A stretch of 64,000 nucleotides of DNA from Nostoc sp. CMAA1605 (GTDB taxonomy: Bacteria > Cyanobacteriota > Cyanobacteriia > Cyanobacteriales > Nostocaceae), in the NCBI RefSeq assembly GCF_021596505.1, contig NZ_PJIZ01000001.1:121830-185829 (forward strand), given 5' to 3'. Below, in pieces: positions 46,916-55,781 of the stretch. Made by a program: the position numbers and the translations under genes. Each line of letters starts with the position of its first letter. Positions within the stretch are counted from its first letter, which is position 1. A model generated the notes under the pieces. The model was not told where the DNA came from. It did no database searches and saw only the letters and a program-made list of their open reading frames with translations.

Positions 46916-46935
46916 ACGGTAAGATATGCTAACAC
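46916..46935. repeat. Fourth copy of the GGCGATCGCTACGGTAAG repeat
   Basis: Same unit as 45869-46010, here ggcgatcgctacggtaagat, downstream of the SAP-like gene. Confidence 0.6.
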
Positions 46936-47086
46936 ATAGAATACACAATGTAGGCGATCGCAATTTACCCATTGATGAGGTTTGCACCGGTAAGACTGAG
47001 CTGACTTTGCTGATATTTTTATCTGTAAAGGAGGAAACATAGACAAAGTGTTTTTTCCTCCTGAATCTTTTTGATGAAATAATTAC

Positions 47087-47929
47087 CTATTTTACTTTTG
47101 CTTTAGCATTATGTGTGCGTCCGTGTCCTCTTAAAGCATCGAGTTTATTTTTGATAGGCTCAAATCTGTATATAGGCAATAACCAACGTCCAACTAAACT
47201 CATACCCAAATACATTGGTGAACGAGTTGAGAGATAAGCTCGGCGTTCGAGTGAACAAGGTTTTGAGCTATAAGTTTGCGTACCCAATGGAGCATATTCT
47301 GGATCATGCCAATAATTAGTTTTGCGAATCGGATCAAGTTTATGATTGCGTACTCCCGCTACTTGATGCAAATGTCGAGGAAAGATGCTAAGACATGGAT
47401 TTAAGACTTTAAAGCCTGCCTCAATTGCTCGTTGAGCTATGAATAAATCGCAGCCTTGAATACCGAGTTGATAATTATTTTTAAAGGGAGCTAGTGGAGT
47501 TCTAAAAATCCAACAGTCATGCGCGCCAGCCGCAGCAATATGGAAAAGTTTCCAACCACCATCTTTGGTTGGTTCATATCGAGATAGAGTCCAAAATTCT
47601 TCTTTAGTAATATCTTCAGCACGTTCTAAAGCACTGTTCTCATCAAAATAAATATCACCATTAACAATAATGCCTACTTTATCGTTTCCCCAATTATTTG
47701 CCACTTCGATCAACTCAGCATAAGTAGAACGATGATGCACAGGAATGATTTCTAGTTTGTCGTGGTAAAATCCATCCAAGTAACCATAATCTGAATCTTC
47801 TTTTAGTTCTAAAAAAACCTTCACCGCCTCAATGTAAGGATGTGCAAGGTTTTTCTCCAGACAAGTTAAAAATTCTTGAGCGCGCTCAGGCTTACATTGC
47901 GTGTAGAGTGTAGTTAGTAAAATGGCCAT
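47087..47929 (-). CDS. GT-A-like glycosyltransferase-type protein
   Basis: The 280-residue protein has an opening LLTTLYTQCKPERAQEFLTC and a VGIIVNGDIYFDEN block like the metal-binding part of GT-A glycosyltransferases. A GWKLFHIAAAGAHDCWIF segment and a basic C-terminus (HGRTHNAKAKVK) follow. No membrane helix. It stands alone within the nifD element. Assignment is by fold-like motifs only. Confidence 0.5.
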   Translation of the reverse strand: MAILLTTLYTQCKPERAQEFLTCLEKNLAHPYIEAVKVFLELKEDSDYGYLDGFYHDKLEIIPVHHRSTYAELIEVANNWGNDKVGIIVNGDIYFDENSALERAEDITKEEFWTLSRYEPTKDGGWKLFHIAAAGAHDCWIFRTPLAPFKNNYQLGIQGCDLFIAQRAIEAGFKVLNPCLSIFPRHLHQVAGVRNHKLDPIRKTNYWHDPEYAPLGTQTYSSKPCSLERRAYLSTRSPMYLGMSLVGRWLLPIYRFEPIKNKLDALRGHGRTHNAKAKVK

Positions 47930-48426
47930 GTAGTTCTCACTAAAATTAATGATAGTCAGGTGATATTGGTTGCTTAGGGATGCAAAAAGATAAATCTATT
48001 AAATCTTCACTTTTATGTTCCTGCAACCCAAAATACTAACTGTAGCAAATTCTTATCACAAAGCTTTGGGAAATTGCTGGTTTTTATGTTAAAAATTATA
48101 CAAAATCTCGCTCTATACGTAAATCCAATCTGAAATCTCACATCTCGACTAAAGCCTGGGTTGCATATTTATAAACTTGATTATCCTCTCCCGGTTGTAA
48201 AAGCAGTTCTCGGAATTTTAGTTTAGATAGTTAAACATGGTTAATATTTGCCAATATCTAAATCAAAATTGCTATCCTAAACTATGAAGTGATTCCAATG
48301 GTTTATAGTGACTTTACTTTAACTAAGTATGATGAAATAGTATACCCAGGCTGACGCACCTCAGATTAGTGGTAGTTAAAATTTTTGCGCTTAAAATGAA
48401 ATAATACTGAGATAATATACTGAACT
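47930..48426. other. 497-bp gap without gene
   Basis: AT-rich stretch with no supported frame. A partial REP-like piece (ggctgacgcacct) lies at 48349-48361, near the broken RAYT gene. Confidence 0.4.
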
Positions 48427-48684
48427 ATGTCTAATTACCGCAGAGTCATAACCTCTGGGGGTACTTTCTTTTTTACACAGGTAACTTACCAAAGAATCCC
48501 TTGGTTGTGTAGCGATATAGGAAGAGAAAATTTGAGAAATGCTATTAGGCGAGTTCAGCAACTTTATTCTTTCTCTCTTGATGCGATCGCTCTTCTAGCA
48601 GAACATATTGATTGCTTGATGACGCACCCTACTTGCTTAGATGTCGAGCGATTACCCAAGCCTTCCATCAGAACTCTAGAGTAA
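48427..48684 (+). pseudogene. Truncated REP-associated tyrosine transposase (RAYT)
   Basis: The 85-codon frame has the RAYT opening MSNYRRVITSGGTFFFTQVT and the SLDAIALLAEHIDCL region, which normally reads on to a longer IS200-like HUH domain. It breaks where gacgcaccctacttgct begins, the same sequence that ends the REP-like palindrome at 46116-46136. The rest of the protein, including the catalytic Tyr, is missing. RAYTs mobilise REP sequences, so it is a remnant of the source of the palindromes or of a relative. Confidence 0.75.
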
Positions 48685-48859
48685 TTACGAATACTCAGTA
48701 ATAAGCAATAGAGTTATGATCTTATGAAGAGTAAGTTTTTCCGCGACACTAGATTTGTATCAAACGAAATACCAATGCCTTTGGTGATTTAGTTGTTCAA
48801 AATTAAAAGATAGGATTAACTTCACTCATCATATCAAACTTATATGGAAGCATAAAGTA

Positions 48860-49975
48860 ATGCTCAGAACTTTTGTCTCTTTTGATCCATCAACAATTGA
48901 TTTTGATGTACTACAAAAAATATATTCTACAAACAATCAACTCCGAGAAGTGGAGCAAAATATCTGTGTTTTTGAGTTTGATTCAATAACGTTTACTCAT
49001 GTCTTAATGTTATTAGGACAAAATCCAGATAGATTTGGTTTTAATCTTTTTTTGTACATTAATACAGTAGTTCCCTTATTTAATGGTTCTACTATATCTG
49101 CTAATGGATTCATAGTTATTGGTCAAGGCTCTACAGAATTTAAAAAACGTTTGTCTGAAGATTTAGGAGTTGCAATATCATCTTTACTTATGAATCAATC
49201 TTTTGATATTAGATGGGAAACTATTACTCAAATACCTCAAAATAGAAAATTATCAAAAAAAACTCCTGATTTTTTGGGGTTCAATATAAATGACGAAAGA
49301 TATATTTATGAATCAAAAGGAACAACCCTGCCGCAAAATGTTGAAAGTGCCATGACTAAGGCACTAGAGCAATCTAAAAACTATCCAGAAACCGCTATAG
49401 GAAAATTTGCCATAGTTTCTTACTTTCCAACAGGAGATAAAATTATACCGCCATTTACATTTATTGCAGATCCTCCAATTTCTAATATTTTTCTACCCGA
49501 AAGAAGTAACTCAATACTATTACATTACACGTATGTTCTCCGCTTTGTTGGCTTAGACATTACTTTACAAGTCTATGAAACTTTGCTCAGAGAAAAATTT
49601 AGATTGGATATACAAGATGAGCGAGAAAGAGTTTTGGATAGATTTCCAAGAAATCTGGGTCTTCAACGTTTTTTAGATCCAGTCATACAAACTTTTGAAC
49701 AAGAAAGACTAACAAAAGAATCCTTTACATGGAGAAATAGAACTTATCTTGGCAGATATTTAGATATTCCTGAGCGCAGAACTCGCCTATTCATGGGTGT
49801 TCATATAGAGACTATAGAGCAGATTATTCGACTCGATACCAACATCCAGGAGATTCAAAATATAAGAGTTAGAGAGGATGAAGAAGAAATTAGTATTTTT
49901 TCTGATGGAACAATATTTAGACTTCAAACATTTGATACTGATAATCAGCGTTTTTCTACTAAATTTCTGAAATAA
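48860..49975 (+). CDS. PD-(D/E)XK nuclease-like protein
   Basis: The 371-residue protein carries KKTPDFLGFNINDERYIYES followed by KG, which fits the PD-x(n)-E-x-K nuclease core, at about residues 135-155. Flanking helices also fit. The C-terminal half (FRLDIQDERERVLDRFPR onward) is unlike any family I know. It could be a restriction-type or defence nuclease. It lies just before xisA but is convergent with it. Confidence 0.55.
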   Translation: MLRTFVSFDPSTIDFDVLQKIYSTNNQLREVEQNICVFEFDSITFTHVLMLLGQNPDRFGFNLFLYINTVVPLFNGSTISANGFIVIGQGSTEFKKRLSEDLGVAISSLLMNQSFDIRWETITQIPQNRKLSKKTPDFLGFNINDERYIYESKGTTLPQNVESAMTKALEQSKNYPETAIGKFAIVSYFPTGDKIIPPFTFIADPPISNIFLPERSNSILLHYTYVLRFVGLDITLQVYETLLREKFRLDIQDERERVLDRFPRNLGLQRFLDPVIQTFEQERLTKESFTWRNRTYLGRYLDIPERRTRLFMGVHIETIEQIIRLDTNIQEIQNIRVREDEEEISIFSDGTIFRLQTFDTDNQRFSTKFLK

Positions 49976-50034
49976 TTACCTACTAGATTGCTTACTAATA
50001 GAGTGCAACACAGCACATCAATTACCTCGCAAAT

Positions 50035-51453
50035 TTAACTATGCTTATAAACTAACTCCATTTTTAACTTCTCAATTTCCAGTTTCAATCTCTCATTCTC
50101 CATCCTTAACTTAGCATTCTCTTCTCTAATCACCTCAATTTCATTCCTCTTAGTCAAAGCCTGATTAATCGCCAACTTACGCATATCTAGCGAGAACCAA
50201 CGCTGATAGGTTTGCGTGTGAACTTGCACACTATGCCCTAAATTATCAGCCGCAGCTTTGATTGGTATACCTAAAATGTGCGCTCGAATTGCCCAGGCGT
50301 GACGTAAATCATAAGGCTTGAAATCTAACCCTATTTTGCGAAACCACCAACTAATTCGCTGTGTTAATGCTGTTATTTCTGCATGATTACTATTATCTTT
50401 TTTACTAATTGCTGTTGCCAACATCTCTAAATATTTTGGATTTCTTAAATCAAATTCCTCAATCCATTCTTTATGTAAAGGTAATGCTTGCCTTTCACCT
50501 GTTTTACACTCTTTATCTACCTTCCAAGTCAAGTCTACATTTTCTGAACTTAACCACCAATCAATATTAGGGTTAATAAAAATTTCTCTGGGACGTAAAC
50601 CAAATACAGCTAACATTCCATACGTCCAACGCCAGAGTTGCCAGCTATCTTTGACATCTTGATTAACTTGATTACCTCTGGTGTTTAAATACTCTTCAAA
50701 TTTGCTAATTCCTGTGATGATTTCTGCATCTGTGGGGAGGTTACGAGAATTGCAATCGGGCATTTTGGAATATTGAGATAAATCAATCTCAATGTTGAAT
50801 GTTTGACAAAATGCTGATATGGCTCTAGCAGCATTATATTTAGCCCATTCTTTATCGATTTTTTCTATTGAATTAATCAAATTTTCCGCAGTGGCTAAAT
50901 CTTGAGGATTAGTGTATCTCTGGGTGCGGGAAAAATAATAGAAAAAGGTATGTTCGCTTTTTGTGGTGCGTTTATGGGTTTTAAAATACTCTTCTGCAAA
51001 TTTTTCTAATAAATCACCTATGGTTTTTACATCTTTTTTAGTGGCTTCTTTACCTAAATATTTATCATTCCATTCAAAGGTTTTACGAGCAATTAACTTA
51101 CCTAATTCATAGGCTTCTTCCTCGGACGTTTTGAGTCCGTCTAAATTGGCAGGAATATTTAAACTGAGATTGTATTGCTTTCTCCCAGTTCCTTTTGTGT
51201 CCTGATCTCCAGGTTTAATTGGTAACGTCGCCCTTAATTGCAGACTTCCATTTGATTCCCGAATTGAGACTTTGGTCTTTGCAGACTTCAAACGCAGATT
51301 TACCTTTTCTAGTTCCTGTAACACTTTTGCTCTCATATGCTCTCTTTGCTGCTGTGCTTGCAGACTTGAGCCGAGAAAGCTGCCGTCGGTAGATGAAAGT
51401 GGCTCTAAGTCTGCAAATGCTTGTTGATATTTGTCTTGACCCTGATTTTGCAT
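50035..51453 (-). CDS. xisA: XisA, tyrosine recombinase of the nifD element
   Basis: XisA excises the nifD element in heterocysts. The 472-residue protein has catalytic Arg289 in GLRPREIF, Arg384 in YDLRHAWAIRAH, His407 in LGHS and nucleophile Tyr416 in TYQRW. The usual His three residues before the second Arg is Tyr381. After Tyr416 come a short helix and a coiled coil (EENAKLRMENERLKLEIEKL). The gene reads inward from the right end of the element, so its promoter lies within 120 bp of the nifD junction. Confidence 0.95.
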   Translation of the reverse strand: MQNQGQDKYQQAFADLEPLSSTDGSFLGSSLQAQQQREHMRAKVLQELEKVNLRLKSAKTKVSIRESNGSLQLRATLPIKPGDQDTKGTGRKQYNLSLNIPANLDGLKTSEEEAYELGKLIARKTFEWNDKYLGKEATKKDVKTIGDLLEKFAEEYFKTHKRTTKSEHTFFYYFSRTQRYTNPQDLATAENLINSIEKIDKEWAKYNAARAISAFCQTFNIEIDLSQYSKMPDCNSRNLPTDAEIITGISKFEEYLNTRGNQVNQDVKDSWQLWRWTYGMLAVFGLRPREIFINPNIDWWLSSENVDLTWKVDKECKTGERQALPLHKEWIEEFDLRNPKYLEMLATAISKKDNSNHAEITALTQRISWWFRKIGLDFKPYDLRHAWAIRAHILGIPIKAAADNLGHSVQVHTQTYQRWFSLDMRKLAINQALTKRNEIEVIREENAKLRMENERLKLEIEKLKMELVYKHS

Positions 51454-51501
51454 TGCTGTGGTATTAGCCTATATTTAGCCTAAAAATTAATTTGTTTTGG
51501 A

Positions 51502-51523
51502 TGAACAATGTTCATGAATAACA
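51502..51523. promoter_or_regulatory. NtcA-type site and overlapping palindrome upstream of xisA
   Basis: TGT at 51509-51511 and ACA at 51521-51523 are separated by 9 bases, which fits the TGT-N9/10-ACA pattern described for NtcA (BifA) binding upstream of Anabaena xisA. A palindrome tgaaca-a-tgttca (51502-51514) overlaps it. They lie about 50-70 bp upstream of the xisA start. Confidence 0.6.
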
Positions 51524-51571
51524 CTGTTTACCGCAAACAATAAGCCGTTAAAAGCAATTAAACCACAAAAA

Positions 51572-51582
51572 GGATTACTCCG
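51572..51582 (+). repeat. Right 11-bp core repeat of the nifD element
   Basis: GGATTACTCCG, identical to 44119-44129. Confidence 0.97.
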
Positions 51583-51713
51583 GCCCTTATCACGGTTATG
51601 ACGGATTTGCTATCTTCGCTCGTGATATGGATCTTGCCCTCAATAGCCCAACTTGGGACTTGATTGGCGCACCTTGGAAGAAAACCGCTACAAAAGCTAA
51701 GGCTGCTGCCTAG
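51572..51713 (+). CDS. nifD: NifD, 3' segment (46 codons) beyond the element
   Basis: From the right core repeat the frame reads [20 protein letters not shown] then [20 protein letters not shown] and ends in an Ala/Lys tail. This is the normal NifD C-terminus. It has no start codon of its own and is only expressed after excision. The spacer to nifK (198 bp) follows. Confidence 0.97.
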
Positions 51714-51911
51714 TTCCAAGAAATAGACGGATAGCCTGGGGTGTCTGCGCCCCAGGAAACGAGGGAGGAATGGTGAATGCTGAATGCTGGATGAAGTGTC
51801 ATTCATTATTCATGATTCATCACTCGTAACTCCCTTCAGGGGAGTAAGCCACCCAGGCTATTGCGAAACATCACTTACTAAACCAACCAGCAAGCGTAGA
51901 GAGACAGACAA

Positions 51912-53450
51912 ATGCCACAGAATCCAGACAGAATTGTAGACCACGTTGATCTATTCAAACAGCCAGAATACACAGAACTGTTTGAAAACAAGAGAAAGAA
52001 CTTTGAAGGCGCACATCCTCCTGAAGAAGTTGAAAGAGTTTCTGAATGGACAAAATCTTGGGACTACCGGGAAAAGAACTTTGCTCGTGAAGCTTTAACC
52101 GTTAACCCCGCTAAAGGTTGTCAACCCGTAGGCGCAATGTTCGCTGCTTTGGGTTTTGAAGGTACTTTACCTTTCGTTCAAGGTTCTCAAGGTTGCGTTG
52201 CTTACTTCCGTACACACCTCAGCCGTCACTACAAAGAGCCTTGCTCCGCAGTTTCTTCTTCTATGACAGAAGACGCAGCAGTATTCGGTGGTTTGAACAA
52301 CATGATTGAAGGTATGCAAGTTGCATACCAATTGTACAAGCCCAAGATGATTGCTGTTTGCACCACCTGTATGGCTGAAGTTATCGGTGATGACTTAGGT
52401 GCATTCATCACCAACTCTAAGAACGCTGGTTCTATTCCTCAAGACTTCCCCGTTCCCTTTGCTCACACACCTAGCTTCGTTGGTTCTCACACCACTGGCT
52501 ACGACAACATGATGAAGGGTATTCTGTCTAACCTGACAGAAGGTAAGAAGAAAGCTACCAGCAATGGCAAAATCAACTTCATTCCTGGTTTTGATACCTA
52601 TGTTGGTAACAACCGCGAATTGAAGCGGATGCTAGGTGTAATGGGTGTTGACTACACCATTCTGTCTGATAGCAGCGACTACTTTGATTCACCAAACAAC
52701 GGTGAGTACGAAATGTACCCAGGTGGTACAAAGCTGGAAGATGCGGCTGATTCTATCAACGCTAAAGCTACTGTTGCTCTCCAAGCTTACACCACACCTA
52801 AGACCCGCGAATACATTAAAACCCAATGGAAGCAAGAAACCAAAGTTCTGCGTCCCTTCGGTGTTAAAGGTACTGACGAGTTCTTGACTGCTATCTCTGA
52901 ATTGACCGGTAAAGCTATTCCTGAAGAATTGGAAATCGAACGCGGTCGTTTGGTTGATGCTATCACCGACTCCTACGCTTGGATTCATGGTAAGAAGTTC
53001 GCTATCTACGGCGATCCCGACTTGATTATCTCTATCACCAGCTTCTTGTTAGAGATGGGTGCTGAACCAGTACACATCCTCTGCAACAATGGCGATGAGA
53101 CCTTCAAGAAAGAAATGGAAGCAATCCTCGCTGCTAGCCCCTTCGGTAAAGAAGCTAAAGTTTGGATTCAAAAAGACTTGTGGCACTTCCGTTCCTTGTT
53201 GTTCACCGAGCCTGTAGACTTCTTCGTCGGTAACTCCTACGGTAAGTACCTGTGGCGCGATACTAAGATCCCAATGGTTCGTATTGGTTATCCTATCTTT
53301 GACCGTCACCACTTACACCGCTATTCTACCCTTGGCTACCAAGGTGGTCTAAACATTCTTAATTGGGTTGTTAACACCATTCTGGATGAAATGGATCGTA
53401 GCAGCAACATCACTGGTAAGACCGACATCTCCTTCGACTTGATTCGCTAG
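51912..53450 (+). CDS. nifK: NifK nitrogenase MoFe protein beta chain
   Basis: The 512-residue protein has the P-cluster regions (VNPAKGCQPVGAMFAALGFE, QGSQGCVAYFRTHLSRH, CTTCMAEVIGDD) in order, and the standard start IVDHVDLFKQPEYTELF. It pairs with NifD as the alpha2-beta2 MoFe protein. Codon use is as strongly C-ending as in nifH. In vegetative cells it is separated from the nifHD promoter by the 7.4-kb element. A G/C-rich hairpin follows at 53500-53547. Confidence 0.98.
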   Translation: MPQNPDRIVDHVDLFKQPEYTELFENKRKNFEGAHPPEEVERVSEWTKSWDYREKNFAREALTVNPAKGCQPVGAMFAALGFEGTLPFVQGSQGCVAYFRTHLSRHYKEPCSAVSSSMTEDAAVFGGLNNMIEGMQVAYQLYKPKMIAVCTTCMAEVIGDDLGAFITNSKNAGSIPQDFPVPFAHTPSFVGSHTTGYDNMMKGILSNLTEGKKKATSNGKINFIPGFDTYVGNNRELKRMLGVMGVDYTILSDSSDYFDSPNNGEYEMYPGGTKLEDAADSINAKATVALQAYTTPKTREYIKTQWKQETKVLRPFGVKGTDEFLTAISELTGKAIPEELEIERGRLVDAITDSYAWIHGKKFAIYGDPDLIISITSFLLEMGAEPVHILCNNGDETFKKEMEAILAASPFGKEAKVWIQKDLWHFRSLLFTEPVDFFVGNSYGKYLWRDTKIPMVRIGYPIFDRHHLHRYSTLGYQGGLNILNWVVNTILDEMDRSSNITGKTDISFDLIR

Positions 53451-53499
53451 AACTTGGTTTTGGCGTTCCAAGAGAAGTAAATCAGGTGATTGATTAAAA

Positions 53500-53547
53500 A
53501 CTGGGGACTGGGGAATAGGGATTAAAACCCGAAACCCCCTCCCCAGT
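53500..53547 (+). terminator. Hairpin after nifK
   Basis: Arms actgggga (53500-53507) and tccccagt (53540-53547) with inner gggatt/aaaccc pairing form an extended hairpin in heptamer-type sequence. No long T-run follows, so partial termination or RNA protection are both possible. Confidence 0.45.
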
Positions 53548-53598
53548 AACCAATAGCTAAGTTTCAATTGTTCGTCACTCTATTCTGAAGTATCTACT

Positions 53599-53925
53599 AT
53601 GTCCACAACTCACACTCACCATCATCACCCTAATTTTCATCCACCTAACTATAAAAAACCTGGCGCGTTTGATGTTCTTCGTCCTTTGCGTCGTTTGGTT
53701 GATAATTTTCCGGTTAAAAATTCTCGTTTCGCTCATGTCATATGTCAGGTAATTCCTTGCTGTTGTCCCTTTGAGCGAAATATTAATTTATTGGGGCGGA
53801 CTATTCATATTCCAGCTCTGTGTAAGCTTAATCCTCTGTATGACGAGTTTGTAGGATTGCGTTTTCGGGCTTTGTCTTATCTGGCTGATGAATGTGGAGA
53901 GGATGTTACTAAGTATATTTGCTAG
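53599..53925 (+). CDS. Mo-dependent nitrogenase C-terminal family protein
   Basis: The 108-residue protein starts with a His-rich tail (THTHHHHPNFHPP), then LRPLRRLVDNFPVKNSRFAH and CQVIPCCCPFERNI. LCKLNPLYDEFVGLRFRALSY and an ending DVTKYIC follow. I recognise this as the small cyanobacterial family found near nifDK (Mo_nitro_C). The Cys cluster and His tail suggest metal binding; function is not established. It lies between nifK and nifE. Confidence 0.8.
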   Translation: MSTTHTHHHHPNFHPPNYKKPGAFDVLRPLRRLVDNFPVKNSRFAHVICQVIPCCCPFERNINLLGRTIHIPALCKLNPLYDEFVGLRFRALSYLADECGEDVTKYIC

Positions 53926-54211
53926 AGGCTAATAGCCGTATTTCTTGCAAAGGTCTAGTTTATGAAAATGCGACTACAAATAAGTTTTTAAACGCAGAGG
54001 GTCGCGGAGGTTAGCGCGGAGAGAAGTATGAGCGGCGGCTTCCGCCGATCATAACTTCGGTGGGTACGCGGAGGATTTCGCGGGGTTGGAGAGGATTTTT
54101 GCAGGAAGTTTATTATGAACGGTCATCAGTGATGAGGTTGGTAGTTGAGAACTGAATTACTGATGACTGATAACTCAAAATTAAAATGTCGATCGCGTGC
54201 GAGAAGAGAGC

Positions 54212-55651
54212 ATGAACACCCAAAGAAAAATTAATGAGTTGCTCAACCAACCTGGATGTGAGCATAATCAGGAGAAACACGGTGCAAAGAAGAATAAGTC
54301 TTGTAGTCAACAAGCGCAACCAGGGGCGGCTCAAGGGGGTTGTGCTTTTGATGGGGCGATGATTGCGCTTGTGCCTATTGTCGATGCGGCTCATTTGGTT
54401 CACGGGCCGATCGCCTGCGCTGGTAATTCTTGGGGTAGTCGTGGTAGTCTCTCTTCTGGCCCACAATTATATAAAATGGGCTTCACTACCGATATGTCAG
54501 AAAATGATGTGATCTTCGGTGGTGAGAAGAAGCTATATAAGGCAATTCTAGAAATTCATAAACGCTACCAACCCACTGCGGTATTTGTCTACGCTACTTG
54601 TGTGACAGCTTTGATTGGTGATGATATCAATGCTGTTTGCAAAACTGCGGCGGAAAAAATTGGTACTCCTGTTATCCCTGTATTTGCTCCTGGGTTTATT
54701 GGTAGTAAGAACCTCGGAAACCGTTTTGGCGGGGAAGCTTTATTAGATTATGTTGTCGGGACAGCAGAACCGGAGTTTACCACCCCCTATGATATAAACT
54801 TAATCGGCGAGTATAACATCGCTGGGGAAATGTGGGGAGTCCTGCCGTTACTTGAAAAATTGGGTATTCGCGTCCTGTCAAAAATTACAGGCGATGCTCG
54901 ATTTGAAGAAATCCGCTATGCCCACCGCGCCAAGCTGAACGTGATGATTTGTTCGCGGGCGTTGCTCAATATGGCGAAAAAGATGGAGGAACAATACGGC
55001 ATCCCCTACATTGAAGAGTCTTTTTATGGCATCGATGATATGAATCGATGTCTGCGTAATATTGCCGCCAAATTGGGCGACCCTGATTTACAAGCACGTA
55101 CTGAACAGTTGATTGCGTCAGAGATGGCGACTCTAGATTTGGCACTTGCTCCTTACCGCGATCGCCTCAGAGGTAAGCGAGTTGTATTATATACAGGTGG
55201 TGTTAAGAGTTGGTCGATTATCTCGGCAGCGAAGGACTTAGGCATAGAAGTAGTTGCTACCAGTACAAGAAAGAGTACGGAAGAAGATAAGGCAAAAATC
55301 AAGAAGTTGATAGGTACTGATGGCATCATGCTAGAGAAAGGCAACGCCAAAGAACTCCTACAACTAGTAAAAGATACACAAGCAGATATGTTAATTGCCG
55401 GTGGTCGTAACCAATACACCGCCCTCAAAGCCCGGATTCCCTTCCTCGATATCAACCAAGAACGTCATCATCCCTACGCTGGCTATGTAGGTATGTTAGA
55501 GATGGCGCGGGAACTCTACGAAGCCCTCTACAGCCCAATTTGGGAACAAATCCGTAAGCCCGCACCTTGGGATGAAGATATGGGGACATGGGCAAACGAA
55601 TATACCAGAAATCAAAATCGCGTTTTTGAGGGATTGGGGATTGGGGATTAG
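54212..55651 (+). CDS. nifE: NifE FeMo-cofactor scaffold subunit
   Basis: NifE with NifN builds the precursor of FeMo-cofactor. [44 protein letters not shown] and [11 protein letters not shown] are typical. I start at the ATG at 54212 ([11 protein letters not shown]), preceded by gagagc; a GTG five codons earlier is possible. The last codons, GLGIGD and stop, are encoded by the start of a heptamer repeat (ggattggggattggggatta). The next gene, nifN, begins 131 bp later across G-rich and C-rich repeat. Confidence 0.96.
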   Translation: MNTQRKINELLNQPGCEHNQEKHGAKKNKSCSQQAQPGAAQGGCAFDGAMIALVPIVDAAHLVHGPIACAGNSWGSRGSLSSGPQLYKMGFTTDMSENDVIFGGEKKLYKAILEIHKRYQPTAVFVYATCVTALIGDDINAVCKTAAEKIGTPVIPVFAPGFIGSKNLGNRFGGEALLDYVVGTAEPEFTTPYDINLIGEYNIAGEMWGVLPLLEKLGIRVLSKITGDARFEEIRYAHRAKLNVMICSRALLNMAKKMEEQYGIPYIEESFYGIDDMNRCLRNIAAKLGDPDLQARTEQLIASEMATLDLALAPYRDRLRGKRVVLYTGGVKSWSIISAAKDLGIEVVATSTRKSTEEDKAKIKKLIGTDGIMLEKGNAKELLQLVKDTQADMLIAGGRNQYTALKARIPFLDINQERHHPYAGYVGMLEMARELYEALYSPIWEQIRKPAPWDEDMGTWANEYTRNQNRVFEGLGIGD

Positions 55652-55770
55652 GGAATGGGCATAGGGCATGGGGCATAGGGCATAGGGCATGGAATTTTTC
55701 TCCCCCTGCCTCCCCTGCTCCCCCTGCCTCCCCTGCTCCCCCTGCCCCCCTGCTTCCCTATCTACCCAGG
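55631..55770 (+). repeat. Heptamer repeats from the nifE 3' end to nifN
   Basis: G-rich units (ggattgg, gggcata) run from inside the last nifE codons to about 55690. A C-rich arm (ccccctgcctcccctgctcc) follows to about 55760. The arms are largely complementary in G/C phase. It supplies the nifE stop codon. Confidence 0.8.
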
Positions 55771-55781
55771 AGTTAATCTAA

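Larger units (their letters stand above)
44119..51571. mobile_element. nifD excision element, 7453 bp
   Basis: GGATTACTCCG occurs at 44119-44129 in nifD and again at 51572-51582, and it is the known crossover core for XisA. Joining the flanks gives [16 protein letters not shown], the normal NifD sequence, with frame kept. Removal takes out 7453 bp, shorter than the roughly 11 kb recalled for PCC 7120. Cargo: AbiGi-like protein, RHH-type and SAP-like small proteins, glycosyltransferase-like protein, broken RAYT, PD-(D/E)XK protein and xisA at the right end. Confidence 0.96.
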
